A DNA stretch of 41,492 nucleotides from Rhodobacterales bacterium 56_14_T64. GTDB lineage: Bacteria > Pseudomonadota > Alphaproteobacteria > Rhodobacterales > Rhodobacteraceae. The notes under the pieces are model-generated. The model made no database searches, was not told the DNA's origin, and was given only the letters and a program-made list of their open reading frames with translations. Each line of letters opens with the position of its first letter. Position 1 is the first letter of the stretch. The DNA is taken from NCBI GenBank assembly GCA_002162795.1, contig MAAY01000097.1, positions 1-41,492 on the forward strand, given 5' to 3'. Shown here piece after piece: positions 16,593 to 24,584 of this stretch. The position numbers were made by a program, and so were the translations under genes.

Positions 16593-16632
16593 AAAACGGC
16601 GCGGATCGGGTTATGCCCGCCGCGCCGTTTTT
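16593..16632. terminator. Bidirectional terminator after fliI
   Basis: AAAACGGCGCGG (16593-16604) pairs perfectly with CCGCGCCGTTTT (16620-16631), with a small inner stem CGGG/CCCG. T-runs on both strands let it serve fliI and the convergent DUF1217 gene. Confidence 0.9.
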
Positions 16633-16648
16633 CTATGGCACCCAATAG

Positions 16649-17440
16649 TTAGTATTGCAGCAACATAAGTGCAGTCGCACCCGAGGATTGCGAGGCGTTA
16701 AAGCCGACCAGTTGTTCGCGCGCCAAGTAGGTGATGACGAGCTTATCCATCAATTCCGGGTCCGCAAAATCACTGATATTATCTGTTCCAAAAACCGATT
16801 CAGATTTTGATTTGAATGTTTCCAGCTGTTGGTCCAAGTCAATCTGCGACAGGCTTTCGGGAAGCCCCAATGCCACTTCGAACATTTCCCGTATGGCAGA
16901 CTGGCCCATTACGTTGAACCATTTGGTATCGATACTGGTGTCATCTCCGGCAAGATTGACGATTTCGCGCTGCCCATACAGAGCAATCCGCATGGACTCC
17001 TCTTGCTCACCGACGGCTTCCTCAAAGGCCTGAACTTTGTTGGTGAACACGAGGTCTGCCATGTCTTGGGCAGACCCGGTTTTTACGGTGTCACCTGGGC
17101 CAAATCCAAAAGCATCGCTGAATTGTACATAACGGTCGTCGCCAAGTTTGTTGGCCAAAGCGTCGTCCGCAGCTGTGCCGTCCGTCAGGATTTTTTCGAT
17201 ATACGCCTTTTTGTACATATCCTCGCCAAGCCCAAAGGCGTCCAGCGCAACGGCTAGTAAACGCCGGTCAGCCATTAGATCTTCGGCTGATTTTACATTA
17301 CCGATATTCTCCACGAAATAGTCTGTTTCACGTTGTAAAACAGCATCTTGCGTGAAGGTTTCGAACTGCTTGTCATAAGTCGCCTGTAAAAAATTCCAGC
17401 CAACGATGCCATTTGAGGGAATGATCGGTTGATAACTCAT
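16649..17440 (-). CDS. DUF1217 flagellar protein
   Basis: The 263-aa protein begins MSYQPIIPSNGIVGWNFLQA and carries ETDYFVENIGNVKSAEDLMA and DRRLLAVALDAFGL, which match my recollection of the DUF1217 family. Members occur only in flagellar loci of Alphaproteobacteria and some are thought to be flagellin- or rod-associated, but the function is not settled. A second DUF1217-like half (about residues 170-245) appears to repeat the helical pattern of the first. It has no signal or membrane segment. It overlaps flbT by four bases (ATGA), so it is in the flaF-flbT-DUF1217 operon. Confidence 0.82.
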   Translation of the reverse strand: MSYQPIIPSNGIVGWNFLQATYDKQFETFTQDAVLQRETDYFVENIGNVKSAEDLMADRRLLAVALDAFGLGEDMYKKAYIEKILTDGTAADDALANKLGDDRYVQFSDAFGFGPGDTVKTGSAQDMADLVFTNKVQAFEEAVGEQEESMRIALYGQREIVNLAGDDTSIDTKWFNVMGQSAIREMFEVALGLPESLSQIDLDQQLETFKSKSESVFGTDNISDFADPELMDKLVITYLAREQLVGFNASQSSGATALMLLQY

Positions 17441-17841
17441 GATGGTTGCACCGCCATCAGGCGATCCTCCCTTGGTAGCAACGTACGCAGTGCTTTCAGG
17501 CAGCGGTAGTGGTTGTTCTGGATCACCGCCTCGGTTGCTTCGGCCAGTGAGGCACGGCTGTCGGGGTCGGTGAACACCTGACTCAGGTCTTCGATCCGAC
17601 GCAGCATGGGCAGCCGATCTTCTTGTGGATCAATATCGCCGGTCAGCACCATTTGGGCGGCGTAGCAGACGCGGCGCACCGGAGTATTGGCCTCTTCGGG
17701 ATGGATCGCATCGCGCAGGCGCAGGATATTGGCATCTGGGGTGACGATCGACAATCGGCTACGCCGGTCGCCATTCTCAATCACTGCGCCATTGACCAGG
17801 ACACGCTCTTTGGGGGCAAGTTTTAGGACTAGTCCACTCAT
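17437..17841 (-). CDS. flbT: FlbT, post-transcriptional regulator of flagellin
   Basis: FlbT binds flagellin mRNA leaders and controls their stability and translation in Caulobacter and related bacteria. The start was set at the ATG at 17841, giving 134 aa beginning MSGLVLKLAPKERVLVNGAV, which matches the FlbT start. The open frame to the left of it adds unrelated sequence. Also visible are LSIVTPDANILRLRDAIHPE and VRRVCYAAQMVLTGDI. It lies one base after flaF. The target would be the fliC leader at 19139-19290, which has two stem-loops. Confidence 0.94.
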   Translation of the reverse strand: MSGLVLKLAPKERVLVNGAVIENGDRRSRLSIVTPDANILRLRDAIHPEEANTPVRRVCYAAQMVLTGDIDPQEDRLPMLRRIEDLSQVFTDPDSRASLAEATEAVIQNNHYRCLKALRTLLPREDRLMAVQPS

Positions 17842-17842
17842 C

Positions 17843-18214
17843 TTATGGTGCTCCACTGCGAAGGCCACGCATGATGGCCGTGTTGATTTCGACCAGAGGT
17901 GCAATGCCCGCTTTGCGAGCCAAAACCTTGCTGGTGTGTTGTCTGGTGAACTCGGTCAGATGGACCAGATGTTCCTTCAGTTCCTGCGGTAGTTTGTTGC
18001 TGGGGCTGGCGATGTCGACCATGAAGATGAACCATAACTTGCGGTTATCTGTGAGGGCGGCCGCAAGGGCATTGAACCCATCGGGACCCTTGCCTGCGGC
18101 AGCAACCAATCGGTGAGTAATCCGCGCGATGGCGTCGTATTCGAGGTTCTTAAAGGTGCGGGTCGGGGCTTTTGCCGCCGAATACGCTTGTTTCGCATGT
18201 CTGAGCGCGTTCAC
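17843..18214 (-). CDS. flaF: FlaF, flagellin secretion/assembly regulator
   Basis: FlaF works with FlbT in Alphaproteobacteria: it promotes flagellin translation or secretion and acts as a flagellin chaperone-like partner. The 123-aa helical protein has the family pattern MNALRHAKQAYSAAKAPTRT and LEYDAIARITHRLVAAA, then NRKLWFIFMVDIASPSNKLP. The start codon is GTG at 18214, with AAGGAA just upstream. A three-codon open frame ATG-ACG-TGA overlaps this GTG. It begins about 40 bp downstream of the fliC terminator, so it needs either its own promoter or readthrough. Confidence 0.94.
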   Translation of the reverse strand: MNALRHAKQAYSAAKAPTRTFKNLEYDAIARITHRLVAAAGKGPDGFNALAAALTDNRKLWFIFMVDIASPSNKLPQELKEHLVHLTEFTRQHTSKVLARKAGIAPLVEINTAIMRGLRSGAP

Positions 18215-18258
18215 GTCATTTCCTTACGTCACTAATCTACAGATTCTCTGAGATGGAA

Positions 18259-18284
18259 AACCGGGGCACCAAGGTGCCCCGGTT
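18259..18284 (-). terminator. Terminator downstream of fliC
   Basis: A perfect 12-bp stem (arms AACCGGGGCACC and GGTGCCCCGGTT) with a 2-nt loop lies just past the fliC stop. A short T-rich stretch follows on the minus strand. It should stop most flagellin transcripts before flaF. Confidence 0.85.
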
Positions 18285-18292
18285 CATAGTCT

Positions 18293-19138
18293 TTAGCGGA
18301 ACAGCGTCATAAGCGCCGAAGGTGCGCCATTGGCAATCGTCAGCGATTGCACAGCCAGCTGCTGCTGAGTTTGCAGGGCTTTCAAGCGTGCCGACGCCTC
18401 TTCCATGTCTGTATCAGTCATCGAGCTGACACCCATTTTCATGGCATCGGTCAATTTGGAAACGAATTCGCCCTGATCCGAAATTCGTGCCGAGTCGGCA
18501 CCCAGCTGAGCCGCACCGTCGATCGCAACGATCATCAGAAGTTCGAGTTCACCCAAGGCTGCTGCCGCAGTTGTACTGTCAGAGATTGAGGTCATACCGG
18601 CGATATCAAGGGTCGTCACAAAGTCCACCGAAGCTACGGTGATTTCAGTGGCAGTTGGAACACCGGTCGCGCCAACTCGATCCAGCGAGGCAAGAACGCC
18701 CAAGGCGGTCGCGCCGTTGCCGTCAACGTCATCGGACAGCAGGTTGGCACCGTTGAACTGGGCCGCTGCAATGATACCCAAAATCTGGTCGCTCTTTTTG
18801 GTAATATCAGCTTGAATTTTGACGTGATCAACGTTTTCGGACTGAGCCGAAACGATCAGTTCTTTCATCTCGGTCAGTTTTGCCACGATCTGTTCAGCAC
18901 CAGCTGAAGCCACCGCCACAGTTGCTTCGCCGACGGCGAGGCCTTCCGAAATGGCTTCAAAGCCAGCGATGTCGGATTCCATAGTCTTGGAAATGGCCCA
19001 AACGGCTGCGTTGTCACTGGCAGAGCCAACCCGCTTGCCAGTTGAAATTTCGTTTTGGGCATCGGTCAGGTCGTTATTCACAGACTGCAGAGTCTGCAGT
19101 GCTACCATTGCGCCGTTGTTTGTCAGAATGCTGGTCAT
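18293..19138 (-). CDS. fliC: Flagellin (short)
   Basis: This is the filament subunit. It is short, at 281 aa, with the N-terminal D0/D1 helices (LQTLQSVNNDLTDAQNEIST, then GKRVGSASDNAAVWAIS) and C-terminal helices (ALQTQQQLAVQSLTIANGAP ending LMTLFR) well preserved. The central part (about 130-195) is small, so the D2/D3 outer domains are reduced or absent, as is common in Rhodobacterales. AAAGGA lies about eight bases before the ATG. The leader is long, with two stem-loops. It lies between flgN and flaF-flbT on the same strand and has its own terminator. Only one flagellin gene is in this window. Confidence 0.97.
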   Translation of the reverse strand: MTSILTNNGAMVALQTLQSVNNDLTDAQNEISTGKRVGSASDNAAVWAISKTMESDIAGFEAISEGLAVGEATVAVASAGAEQIVAKLTEMKELIVSAQSENVDHVKIQADITKKSDQILGIIAAAQFNGANLLSDDVDGNGATALGVLASLDRVGATGVPTATEITVASVDFVTTLDIAGMTSISDSTTAAAALGELELLMIVAIDGAAQLGADSARISDQGEFVSKLTDAMKMGVSSMTDTDMEEASARLKALQTQQQLAVQSLTIANGAPSALMTLFR

Positions 19139-19156
19139 AGCATATATCCTTTAGCT

Positions 19157-19199
19157 ATGGGACGCTTTGGTCCCATGTCGTATCTGCCCCTATCGGGCA
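19157..19199 (-). promoter_or_regulatory. Two stem-loops in the flagellin mRNA leader
   Basis: On the minus strand, TGCCC and GGGCA arms (19185-19199) are followed by ATGGGAC and GTCCCAT arms (19157-19176, 7 bp perfect, 6-nt loop). The second hairpin ends about 18 nt before the fliC start, beside the ribosome site. Given that flbT lies in the same cluster, this is the best candidate for FlbT/FlaF control of translation or stability. It could also be plain leader structure. Confidence 0.55.
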
Positions 19200-19289
19200 T
19201 TGATGACGTCCTTCTGACTGGTGCGTCCGGCCTATGGCTTTCGCGCCACCCCGTATTTGAGGTGCAAGGAGACATTGGCCCAATAGGTG

Positions 19290-19304
19290 CTAAAGGAATG
19301 CTAA
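19290..19304 (-). promoter_or_regulatory. CtrA-like box upstream of fliC
   Basis: Read on the minus strand the sequence is TTAG-CATTCCT-TTAG, two half-sites with the CtrA spacing of seven. It shares five bases of its central part with the fliF/fliL box (CATTCGG). It lies 152 bp before the flagellin ATG, which implies a leader of roughly 100 nt or more. I see no clear -10. Confidence 0.42.
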
Positions 19305-19347
19305 TTCCAAAATCGGCATTCTTAGAATTTTCTCCAAATTGAGGGGA

Positions 19348-19707
19348 TCAGGCACGTTTCTCCAGGGCGACGCTGCCGCGGGTGCTAAACCGTGTTTTGC
19401 GTCCGGCCTGGTCATAGACGTCCAGACCTTTTCGAACGCGGCGCAGCTCTGCCATGCGTGTTGCAACTGCACGGATGCCTTCCATGGCGCTGTCCAGCAG
19501 CACTTGGTTGCGTGATACTTTGCCCTGCACTTGTGTCAGGGTCTCGCGTTCCAATTCGGAAATAGCGTTAAGGTCATTGATCAGGGCTTCCTTTTTCACC
19601 ATCAGGCCGCCCAATTTGTTCAGGTCACCCTTAGTCAGGGCTTCACGTTCTTGATCCAAAATAGAATCAAGGTTGTCGATTAAGGCTTGTGGGTTCAGGT
19701 CAGTCAT
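19348..19707 (-). CDS. flgN: FlgN-like export chaperone
   Basis: FlgN is the cytosolic chaperone that carries the hook-filament junction proteins FlgK and FlgL to the export gate. The 119-aa protein is all helical, with the family pattern LIDNLDSILDQEREALTKGD near the N-terminus and a long central heptad-rich helix ending VATRMAELRRVRKGLDVYDQ. It overlaps the rod-binding gene upstream by a few bases. flgK and flgL are outside the window. Confidence 0.78.
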   Translation of the reverse strand: MTDLNPQALIDNLDSILDQEREALTKGDLNKLGGLMVKKEALINDLNAISELERETLTQVQGKVSRNQVLLDSAMEGIRAVATRMAELRRVRKGLDVYDQAGRKTRFSTRGSVALEKRA

Positions 19708-19993
19708 TTTGAGCCTCCTTCAAAGAGTTATAGAGCGATTCGGCCAAGCCGATACCGCCGGCCTGGGCCATTTGTTCCGCTTGAGCGCGAATTAGGAATG
19801 TGGAAAATTGGTCTTCACCAGAGCCGCCGCCAAAGTTTTCGCGGCTTTCGCCTAACCCGGCAGATTTCAACATTTCCGCAAGAAATGTTGCTTCTAGCTG
19901 CATTGCAGCCTTACGCAGTGGGTCTTGCTGGCCAGTCGTTACCTGACGCGAGCTGGGCGTCGCGGGCGGTAAGGAGGGCGTTAGGTCAGACAT
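19700..19993 (-). CDS. flgJ: FlgJ-type rod-binding protein
   Basis: The 97-aa product equals the rod-binding N-terminal domain of FlgJ, with LRKAAMQLEATFLAEMLKSA and the FSTFLIRAQAEQMAQAGGIG segment. The muramidase domain of enteric FlgJ is missing, as is normal in Alphaproteobacteria. A separate SLT enzyme (5287-6078) likely does the wall cleavage. The start is the ATG at 19993 with GGAG six bases before it. A TTG four codons upstream was rejected because it overlaps that ribosome site. It leads the flgJ-flgN pair and diverges from fliK. Confidence 0.86.
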   Translation of the reverse strand: MSDLTPSLPPATPSSRQVTTGQQDPLRKAAMQLEATFLAEMLKSAGLGESRENFGGGSGEDQFSTFLIRAQAEQMAQAGGIGLAESLYNSLKEAQND

Positions 19994-20049
19994 TGGATTC
20001 TCCAAATGAATAATTTCGAATTGCTTCGATTTTTCTTAGACTGCGCCAT

Positions 20050-20076
20050 AACCGGTTAAAATTACCGTAACCGGTT
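20050..20076. promoter_or_regulatory. Divergent flgJ/fliK control region: CtrA-like box and paired AACCGGTT palindromes
   Basis: TTAA-AATTACC-GTAAC (20056-20071) matches the CtrA consensus with one mismatch. Two perfect palindromes AACCGGTT flank it at 20050-20057 and 20069-20076, 19 bp apart. The block lies 57 bp upstream of flgJ and 43 bp upstream of fliK. The palindromes could be a separate regulator's operator. Confidence 0.5.
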
Positions 20077-20118
20077 GTGTGTAGAAAGGACGTGTCGAGA
20101 TAGAATGTCCGGAACAAC

Positions 20119-21678
20119 ATGTTAGAAAAAATTAATTCAGGGGCGGCTTTTGACGCGGTCAAAAGTACCCCCATGCCAAAGGTCAACTCAACCGAGTCGG
20201 CCCACAATGGCGCGACCTTTCAAAGCTACTACTCAGCATCTGATGAACATCAGGGTGCTGTGAGTGCCAAAGCTAAACCCGAGACTGGGCTGACTGAAGT
20301 CGATCCAGTCATCGCCACCGAGGATAAGCAGACAGAGCTATCCGCTGGCGATGACGATCCATCCAAGCTTCACGCGTCCGAAACAGCAGAGGGACGGAGT
20401 GAGATTGACGGAGTAGAGACCGTCGTGCCGGATACCGTAGAGCCTGAACCGGTGCTAACATTACCAATTCATTCAGATTTTGTGACATCTACGCAGGGTG
20501 ACGGTGGTAAAACTGGGATGCAGGACGACTCTGCTGAGGGGTTGAGTAGTGAAAGTGTAGCTCCGGTGCTTGGTGCGGCAACATCATCGCCTGATAGCAC
20601 TCGTACTGAGCAAGTGAATAAATCTGACGCACCGCGATCAGACCAATCTGCACCACGAGAAAAGGTCCGGCGGACAGCGCATCGTAGTATTGCAGAAATG
20701 CGTATGACGTCGACGCAACCCGGTACAGCAACGTCACAGCCACCGAATACTTCAGGGTCTGTTGAGCAGGGGCTAGAAAAGGGCCAGACTGCGTCGCCTT
20801 GGACAGACTCTCACAATTCGAATCGGGTGGCTGAAACGGCGCAGAATGCTCCGGCAGCTGCCGACAAGGCTGCGCAAACGGCTGTCGCAACTCAGTCTGT
20901 TCCGAAATCCACTCAGGGCAACAAGACGCGTAATACTGCGGCCACTCAACCAGACTTCCAGGCCAAACAACAGGCTGATCAGGCTAAAGCCCCAGACTTG
21001 CCCGAAGCATTGCAGCGGGTAATGGAGCCTGTGCGAGAGGAATCTGCAGCCCCGGTATCGGTCAGCGCCAGTGCGCAACCTCCCCGTCGGACAGCAACCG
21101 CGGCGCCAATTGTGATACCGCAGGCCCAGACTACAGCGTCAGAGCCGATCATTGTTAGCGATGCTGAAGTTTTGTTGCTGGAGCCACTGTCAGTTGAACC
21201 GGCTGGTTTGTCGCAATTGCTGACCGAGGCTGTGATGAGCCCGGGTACGACACACCGTCCTGAAACCCCTCGTCTGATTGCGGTACAATTGGCCGAGGCA
21301 TTGGCAACCAAGGGTGAGCGAAACATTGATGTCGCGCTCAACCCCGAAGAGCTGGGGCGGGTGAAAATGCGAGTCACGACAACTGACACGTCAGTGATCG
21401 TGACGATCACGACAGAGCGGCCCGAAACCGGCGATCTGATGCGCCGCCATATCAATGAGCTGTCTGAAGAATTCCGTCGTATGGGATTCGAGGACATTTC
21501 CTTTGAATTCAGCGGTGAGGGGATGTCAGGCCAAATGGGCAATGGGGGTGAACAGGGGGATTCGCTGAACGGTGGATCGTCTGGGCCAGACAGCGGCGGC
21601 AGCCAAGCCGAAAATGTGCCTGAACCGGCAAAACAGAACCTTCGACTCGGTGAAACCGGGTTGGATATGAGGATATAA
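20119..21678 (+). CDS. fliK: FliK, hook-length control protein
   Basis: FliK measures hook length and signals FlhB to switch export specificity. The 519-aa protein has a long, disordered N-terminal region (about residues 1-370) rich in Ser, Thr, Ala, Gln, Pro and Glu, as expected for the measuring ruler. A C-terminal Flg_hook domain (about 380-470) contains NPEELGRVKMRVTTTDTSVI and MRRHINELSEEFRRMGFEDI. The Gly/Ser-rich tail is also normal. It is the first gene of fliK-flgD on the plus strand. The FlhB target is encoded at 8954-10039. Confidence 0.93.
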   Translation: MLEKINSGAAFDAVKSTPMPKVNSTESAHNGATFQSYYSASDEHQGAVSAKAKPETGLTEVDPVIATEDKQTELSAGDDDPSKLHASETAEGRSEIDGVETVVPDTVEPEPVLTLPIHSDFVTSTQGDGGKTGMQDDSAEGLSSESVAPVLGAATSSPDSTRTEQVNKSDAPRSDQSAPREKVRRTAHRSIAEMRMTSTQPGTATSQPPNTSGSVEQGLEKGQTASPWTDSHNSNRVAETAQNAPAAADKAAQTAVATQSVPKSTQGNKTRNTAATQPDFQAKQQADQAKAPDLPEALQRVMEPVREESAAPVSVSASAQPPRRTATAAPIVIPQAQTTASEPIIVSDAEVLLLEPLSVEPAGLSQLLTEAVMSPGTTHRPETPRLIAVQLAEALATKGERNIDVALNPEELGRVKMRVTTTDTSVIVTITTERPETGDLMRRHINELSEEFRRMGFEDISFEFSGEGMSGQMGNGGEQGDSLNGGSSGPDSGGSQAENVPEPAKQNLRLGETGLDMRI

Positions 21679-21682
21679 AACG

Positions 21683-22363
21683 ATGACCACAGCAGTTAAT
21701 TCCGCCGCAGCGGCCACACAACAGTCGACTACAGCAAACACGTCAACCTCAAGTGCATCTGCACTGTCGTCTGATTATGAAACCTTTTTGAAAATGCTGA
21801 CCGCACAAGCGAAGTATCAGGATCCTCTGGAACCGATGGATTCGTCGGAATACGCGGCCCAGTTGGCCCAGTTCTCGATGGTTGAGCAGCAAACCGAGAG
21901 TAACGATCTATTGTCGTCAATCGCTCAGCAAATGGGTTTGTCGAACATGGCCGCGATGTCAGGTTGGGTCGGGATGGAGGCACGGGCAACTGCACCGGGC
22001 TATTTTGATGGCGCGACTCCGATCACTATTTCGCCGAATCCTGCTGCGGCCTCGGATACAGTTCAACTGGTGGTCAGCGATTCCAACGGGACCGAGGTGC
22101 AACGTGTCACTCTGCCGGTTTCTGCCGACGTATATCAATGGAACGGTCTGGACGATGATGGCATTCCCTTCGAGAGTGGAAGCTATGCCTTTAAGGTCGA
22201 AAGCATCTCCAACGGAGAAGTGCTGTTGTCGGAAACCGCTGAAGTTTATTCCCGCGTCCAAGAAACTCAGATGCAGGGTAGCGATGTCGTCTTGATTCTT
22301 CAGGACGGGTCGGCGATTTTGGCCTCATCGGTGACCGCATTACGAAATCCAGCCACCCTCTAG
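21683..22363 (+). CDS. flgD: FlgD, hook-capping protein
   Basis: FlgD caps the growing hook and guides FlgE assembly. The 226-aa protein has a polar Ser/Thr/Ala N-terminus, the conserved FLKMLTAQAKYQDPLEPMDS motif followed by YAAQLAQFSMVEQ, and the C-terminal FlgD Ig-like and tudor-like domains (VYQWNGLDDDGIPFESGSYA). It lies four bases after fliK and is the last recognisable flagellar gene on the right. A weak CCTGG/CCAGG hairpin follows at 22397-22409, with no clear terminator. Confidence 0.95.
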   Translation: MTTAVNSAAAATQQSTTANTSTSSASALSSDYETFLKMLTAQAKYQDPLEPMDSSEYAAQLAQFSMVEQQTESNDLLSSIAQQMGLSNMAAMSGWVGMEARATAPGYFDGATPITISPNPAAASDTVQLVVSDSNGTEVQRVTLPVSADVYQWNGLDDDGIPFESGSYAFKVESISNGEVLLSETAEVYSRVQETQMQGSDVVLILQDGSAILASSVTALRNPATL

Positions 22364-22440
22364 GCTGACGTGAGCGAACTCCGAGACTGTTTGCTGCCTG
22401 GAATCCAGGTGGCTGTTGATCGGAGACCGCCCTGCCGCCC

Positions 22441-23292
22441 TTGACCTCTGAACTTGAGGCCGATCTATTTGCCCATCTCGTGGCGCGTGGGTTGGCTATG
22501 ATAAACCCCGTGCGACTGGCGGGCGGACGATCCAATTGCGTCTGGCGTGCGAGTGACACCGTTGTCAAAATCTATCGCAAAGAAGCCAACAACCCTCTAT
22601 TCGCCAATGATTCGCAGCGGGAACGGGCGAGCTTGATCGCCTTGGCTGGCACCGGAATGGTGCCCCATTTCATCGACGCGGGTACGTTTGAAGGTCGCCA
22701 ATGGTTGGCTTACACTCACATTACCGGAACAGTGTGGCAGAGTGGACCAGCGCATGTGGCGCAGCTGCTAGGTCGCCTGCACGACCAGCCTAGCTATTCC
22801 GGATTGCCGTTGGGATGCAACGGCAGCGCAGAACTGTCTGCTCAAACACTGGCGATACTGGCGCTGTGCAATGATAAGGTACTTCTGCAAGACTTAGCGC
22901 CAGAAGGGCAGGTTCCTGGAACCGCGACTCCGATGTTGATCCACGGCGATCCTGTGCCGGGCAATTTGTTGGAGCATGATGGCACTCTCACCCTGATCGA
23001 TTGGCAATGCCCACAGTTGGGCGACCCAGCCGAGGATCTGGCTCTTTTCCTATCGCCAGCGATGCAGCTGCTGTACCGCGGGTCTCCGCTGTCGCAGCAG
23101 GAAGAGGCCATCTTTATTGCGGCCTACCCGGATCGGCACGTTGTGACGCGGTTGCAGGCGTTGAAACCCTGGTTTCATTGGCGAATGGCGGCCTATTGCC
23201 TGTGGAAAGCAGAGCAGGGCGGCAGCAATGACCGCGACGCCATGGAATTAGAGCTGGCGGCGCTTCAGTCCATCAGCCCCAAGGCAGCATAG
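22441..23292 (+). CDS. Choline/aminoglycoside-kinase-like phosphotransferase
   Basis: This is a 283-aa member of the protein-kinase-like APH/choline kinase superfamily. Visible motifs are the glycine-rich start GGRSNCVWR, the Lys-containing VVKIYRK, the Brenner motif HGDPVPGNLL (from about residue 168) and LIDWQCPQLGDPAEDLALFL with the metal-binding Asp187. The substrate cannot be read from sequence; choline, ethanolamine or another amino alcohol fits the family. The start used is TTG at 22441. GGAG at 22422-22425 is far from it but six bases from an in-frame CTG at 22432, so the exact start is uncertain. Its last 28 bases overlap the convergent oxidase gene. Confidence 0.8.
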   Translation: MTSELEADLFAHLVARGLAMINPVRLAGGRSNCVWRASDTVVKIYRKEANNPLFANDSQRERASLIALAGTGMVPHFIDAGTFEGRQWLAYTHITGTVWQSGPAHVAQLLGRLHDQPSYSGLPLGCNGSAELSAQTLAILALCNDKVLLQDLAPEGQVPGTATPMLIHGDPVPGNLLEHDGTLTLIDWQCPQLGDPAEDLALFLSPAMQLLYRGSPLSQQEEAIFIAAYPDRHVVTRLQALKPWFHWRMAAYCLWKAEQGGSNDRDAMELELAALQSISPKAA

Positions 23293-24584
23293 GCGGGCGG
23301 CATCAGTAACCTTCGGGCACGGCCAAGTGGGAAACGGGGCATCGATTGGATTGCGCTGGAGTAGGGCAGGTCGGGTGACTGGCCCAGCACCAAATCGCTG
23401 AGTAAGCGTCCGGCGTAGGTCCCCATCGCAACTCCGTTGCCGTGATAACATAGGCCCGCGAACATGTCCTTTACCTCGGGCACGGGGCCCACAAATGGCA
23501 CCAGATTGCGGGCCAGACAGACCATGCCTGACCAGCAATGCGTGGTTTCGACGCTGCTCCAGGCTGGGAACATTTTCTCAAAATCGCGGCGCAACTGGCG
23601 GCGAATCGCTTTTTCCGAGCGGGCCGAGGACATCAGCCCTCCGCGCATGCCAAACAGAAAACGCCGATCGGGCATCAGCCGAAAATAATGTAGCAAGTTA
23701 CGGCTGTCATAGGCCATCTGATCACTGAACCATCCCTGGTTCTGTATCTCATCCTCGCTGAGCACGCGCGTCACCATGGCGGTGGATTGGGTGGGCATAT
23801 AGCGCCCCGCCAGCCATTGTGGCAGATCCTCGGACGAGTATCCGTTGGTGGCAATGATCACCTGTCTGGCGCGCAGCTTGCCTTTGGAGGTGCCAATTAC
23901 ATGCTTGTTATCCTGTTGTGACAGGCGGGTAGCAGCGCTTCGCTGAAACAGTTGTGCACCAGCTGCTTGGGCGGCACGGGCCAGGCCAAACAGGTATTTT
24001 CGCGGATTCAGACCAAACCCCACGGGTGTCGTCATTGCGCCATGAAAAGGACCGCTCAGCCCGTGTTCGGCCAATTGACCCTGCTCCAGCAATTCGACAT
24101 CTTCGCCATCCTTCGCCAAAGTATCTGCCGCGGCACGCAGGCGTTTCATCGCGCGTGGCGAGTGCGCCAATTGAGTTTCGCCGCGCGAATGGGTCTCTGC
24201 CTCTATGTCAAATGTATCGAGAATATCCCGCACCAGCGATACAGCCGCGACCTCTCCGGCTTCATAGGTTTCAGTTGCCTGATCGCCAAACCGCCGTCGC
24301 ATCGCCGCACCGCTTAGCTTTGATCCGCCCAAACAGCAGAATCCGCCATTGCGGCCCGAGGCCCCCCAGCCTGGGGATTCGGCCTCCAAAACCGCCACGC
24401 TGGCGCCACTTTGGGCAAGATGTAGGGCGGTCGATATGCCAGTGAAGCCGCCGCCAATAATTGCCACATCGGCATCCATGTCACCGTGCAAAACCGGCCA
24501 ATCCGGTGCGGGTATGGTCCCGTCCCACCAACAATTGTCGCGCGGGCCGGGTCCATAGGCATAGTCCGAGTAGATCCGACGCAT
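23265..24584 (-). CDS. PuuB-like FAD-dependent oxidoreductase (DAO family)
   Basis: The 439-aa enzyme has an N-terminal FAD-binding Rossmann motif GGGFTG (about residues 44-49) with Glu67 expected to bind the ribose, the SPGWGASGRNGGFCCLGG motif typical of PuuB/gamma-glutamylputrescine oxidases, and a C-terminal GMVCLARNLVPFVGPVPEV region followed by GLCYHGNGVAMGTYAGRLLS. It probably oxidises a polyamine or gamma-glutamyl-polyamine to an aldehyde. It is the last gene of the potFGHI operon and starts by TGATG overlap with potI. No puuA-like glutamyl-putrescine synthetase is in the window, so the true substrate is open. Its 3' end overlaps the kinase-like gene by 28 bp. Confidence 0.85.
   Translation of the reverse strand: MRRIYSDYAYGPGPRDNCWWDGTIPAPDWPVLHGDMDADVAIIGGGFTGISTALHLAQSGASVAVLEAESPGWGASGRNGGFCCLGGSKLSGAAMRRRFGDQATETYEAGEVAAVSLVRDILDTFDIEAETHSRGETQLAHSPRAMKRLRAAADTLAKDGEDVELLEQGQLAEHGLSGPFHGAMTTPVGFGLNPRKYLFGLARAAQAAGAQLFQRSAATRLSQQDNKHVIGTSKGKLRARQVIIATNGYSSEDLPQWLAGRYMPTQSTAMVTRVLSEDEIQNQGWFSDQMAYDSRNLLHYFRLMPDRRFLFGMRGGLMSSARSEKAIRRQLRRDFEKMFPAWSSVETTHCWSGMVCLARNLVPFVGPVPEVKDMFAGLCYHGNGVAMGTYAGRLLSDLVLGQSPDLPYSSAIQSMPRFPLGRARRLLMPPAYAALGLMD

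Noticed and set aside
18212-18219. Three-codon frame ATG-ACG-TGA overlapping the flaF GTG
   Set aside because: Too short to support; mentioned only in the flaF entry.
19268-19287. Possible sigma-54 promoter of fliC (TTGGGCC ... TTGC)
   Set aside because: The spacing between GG and GC is 13, not 10, so it does not fit the -24/-12 pattern.
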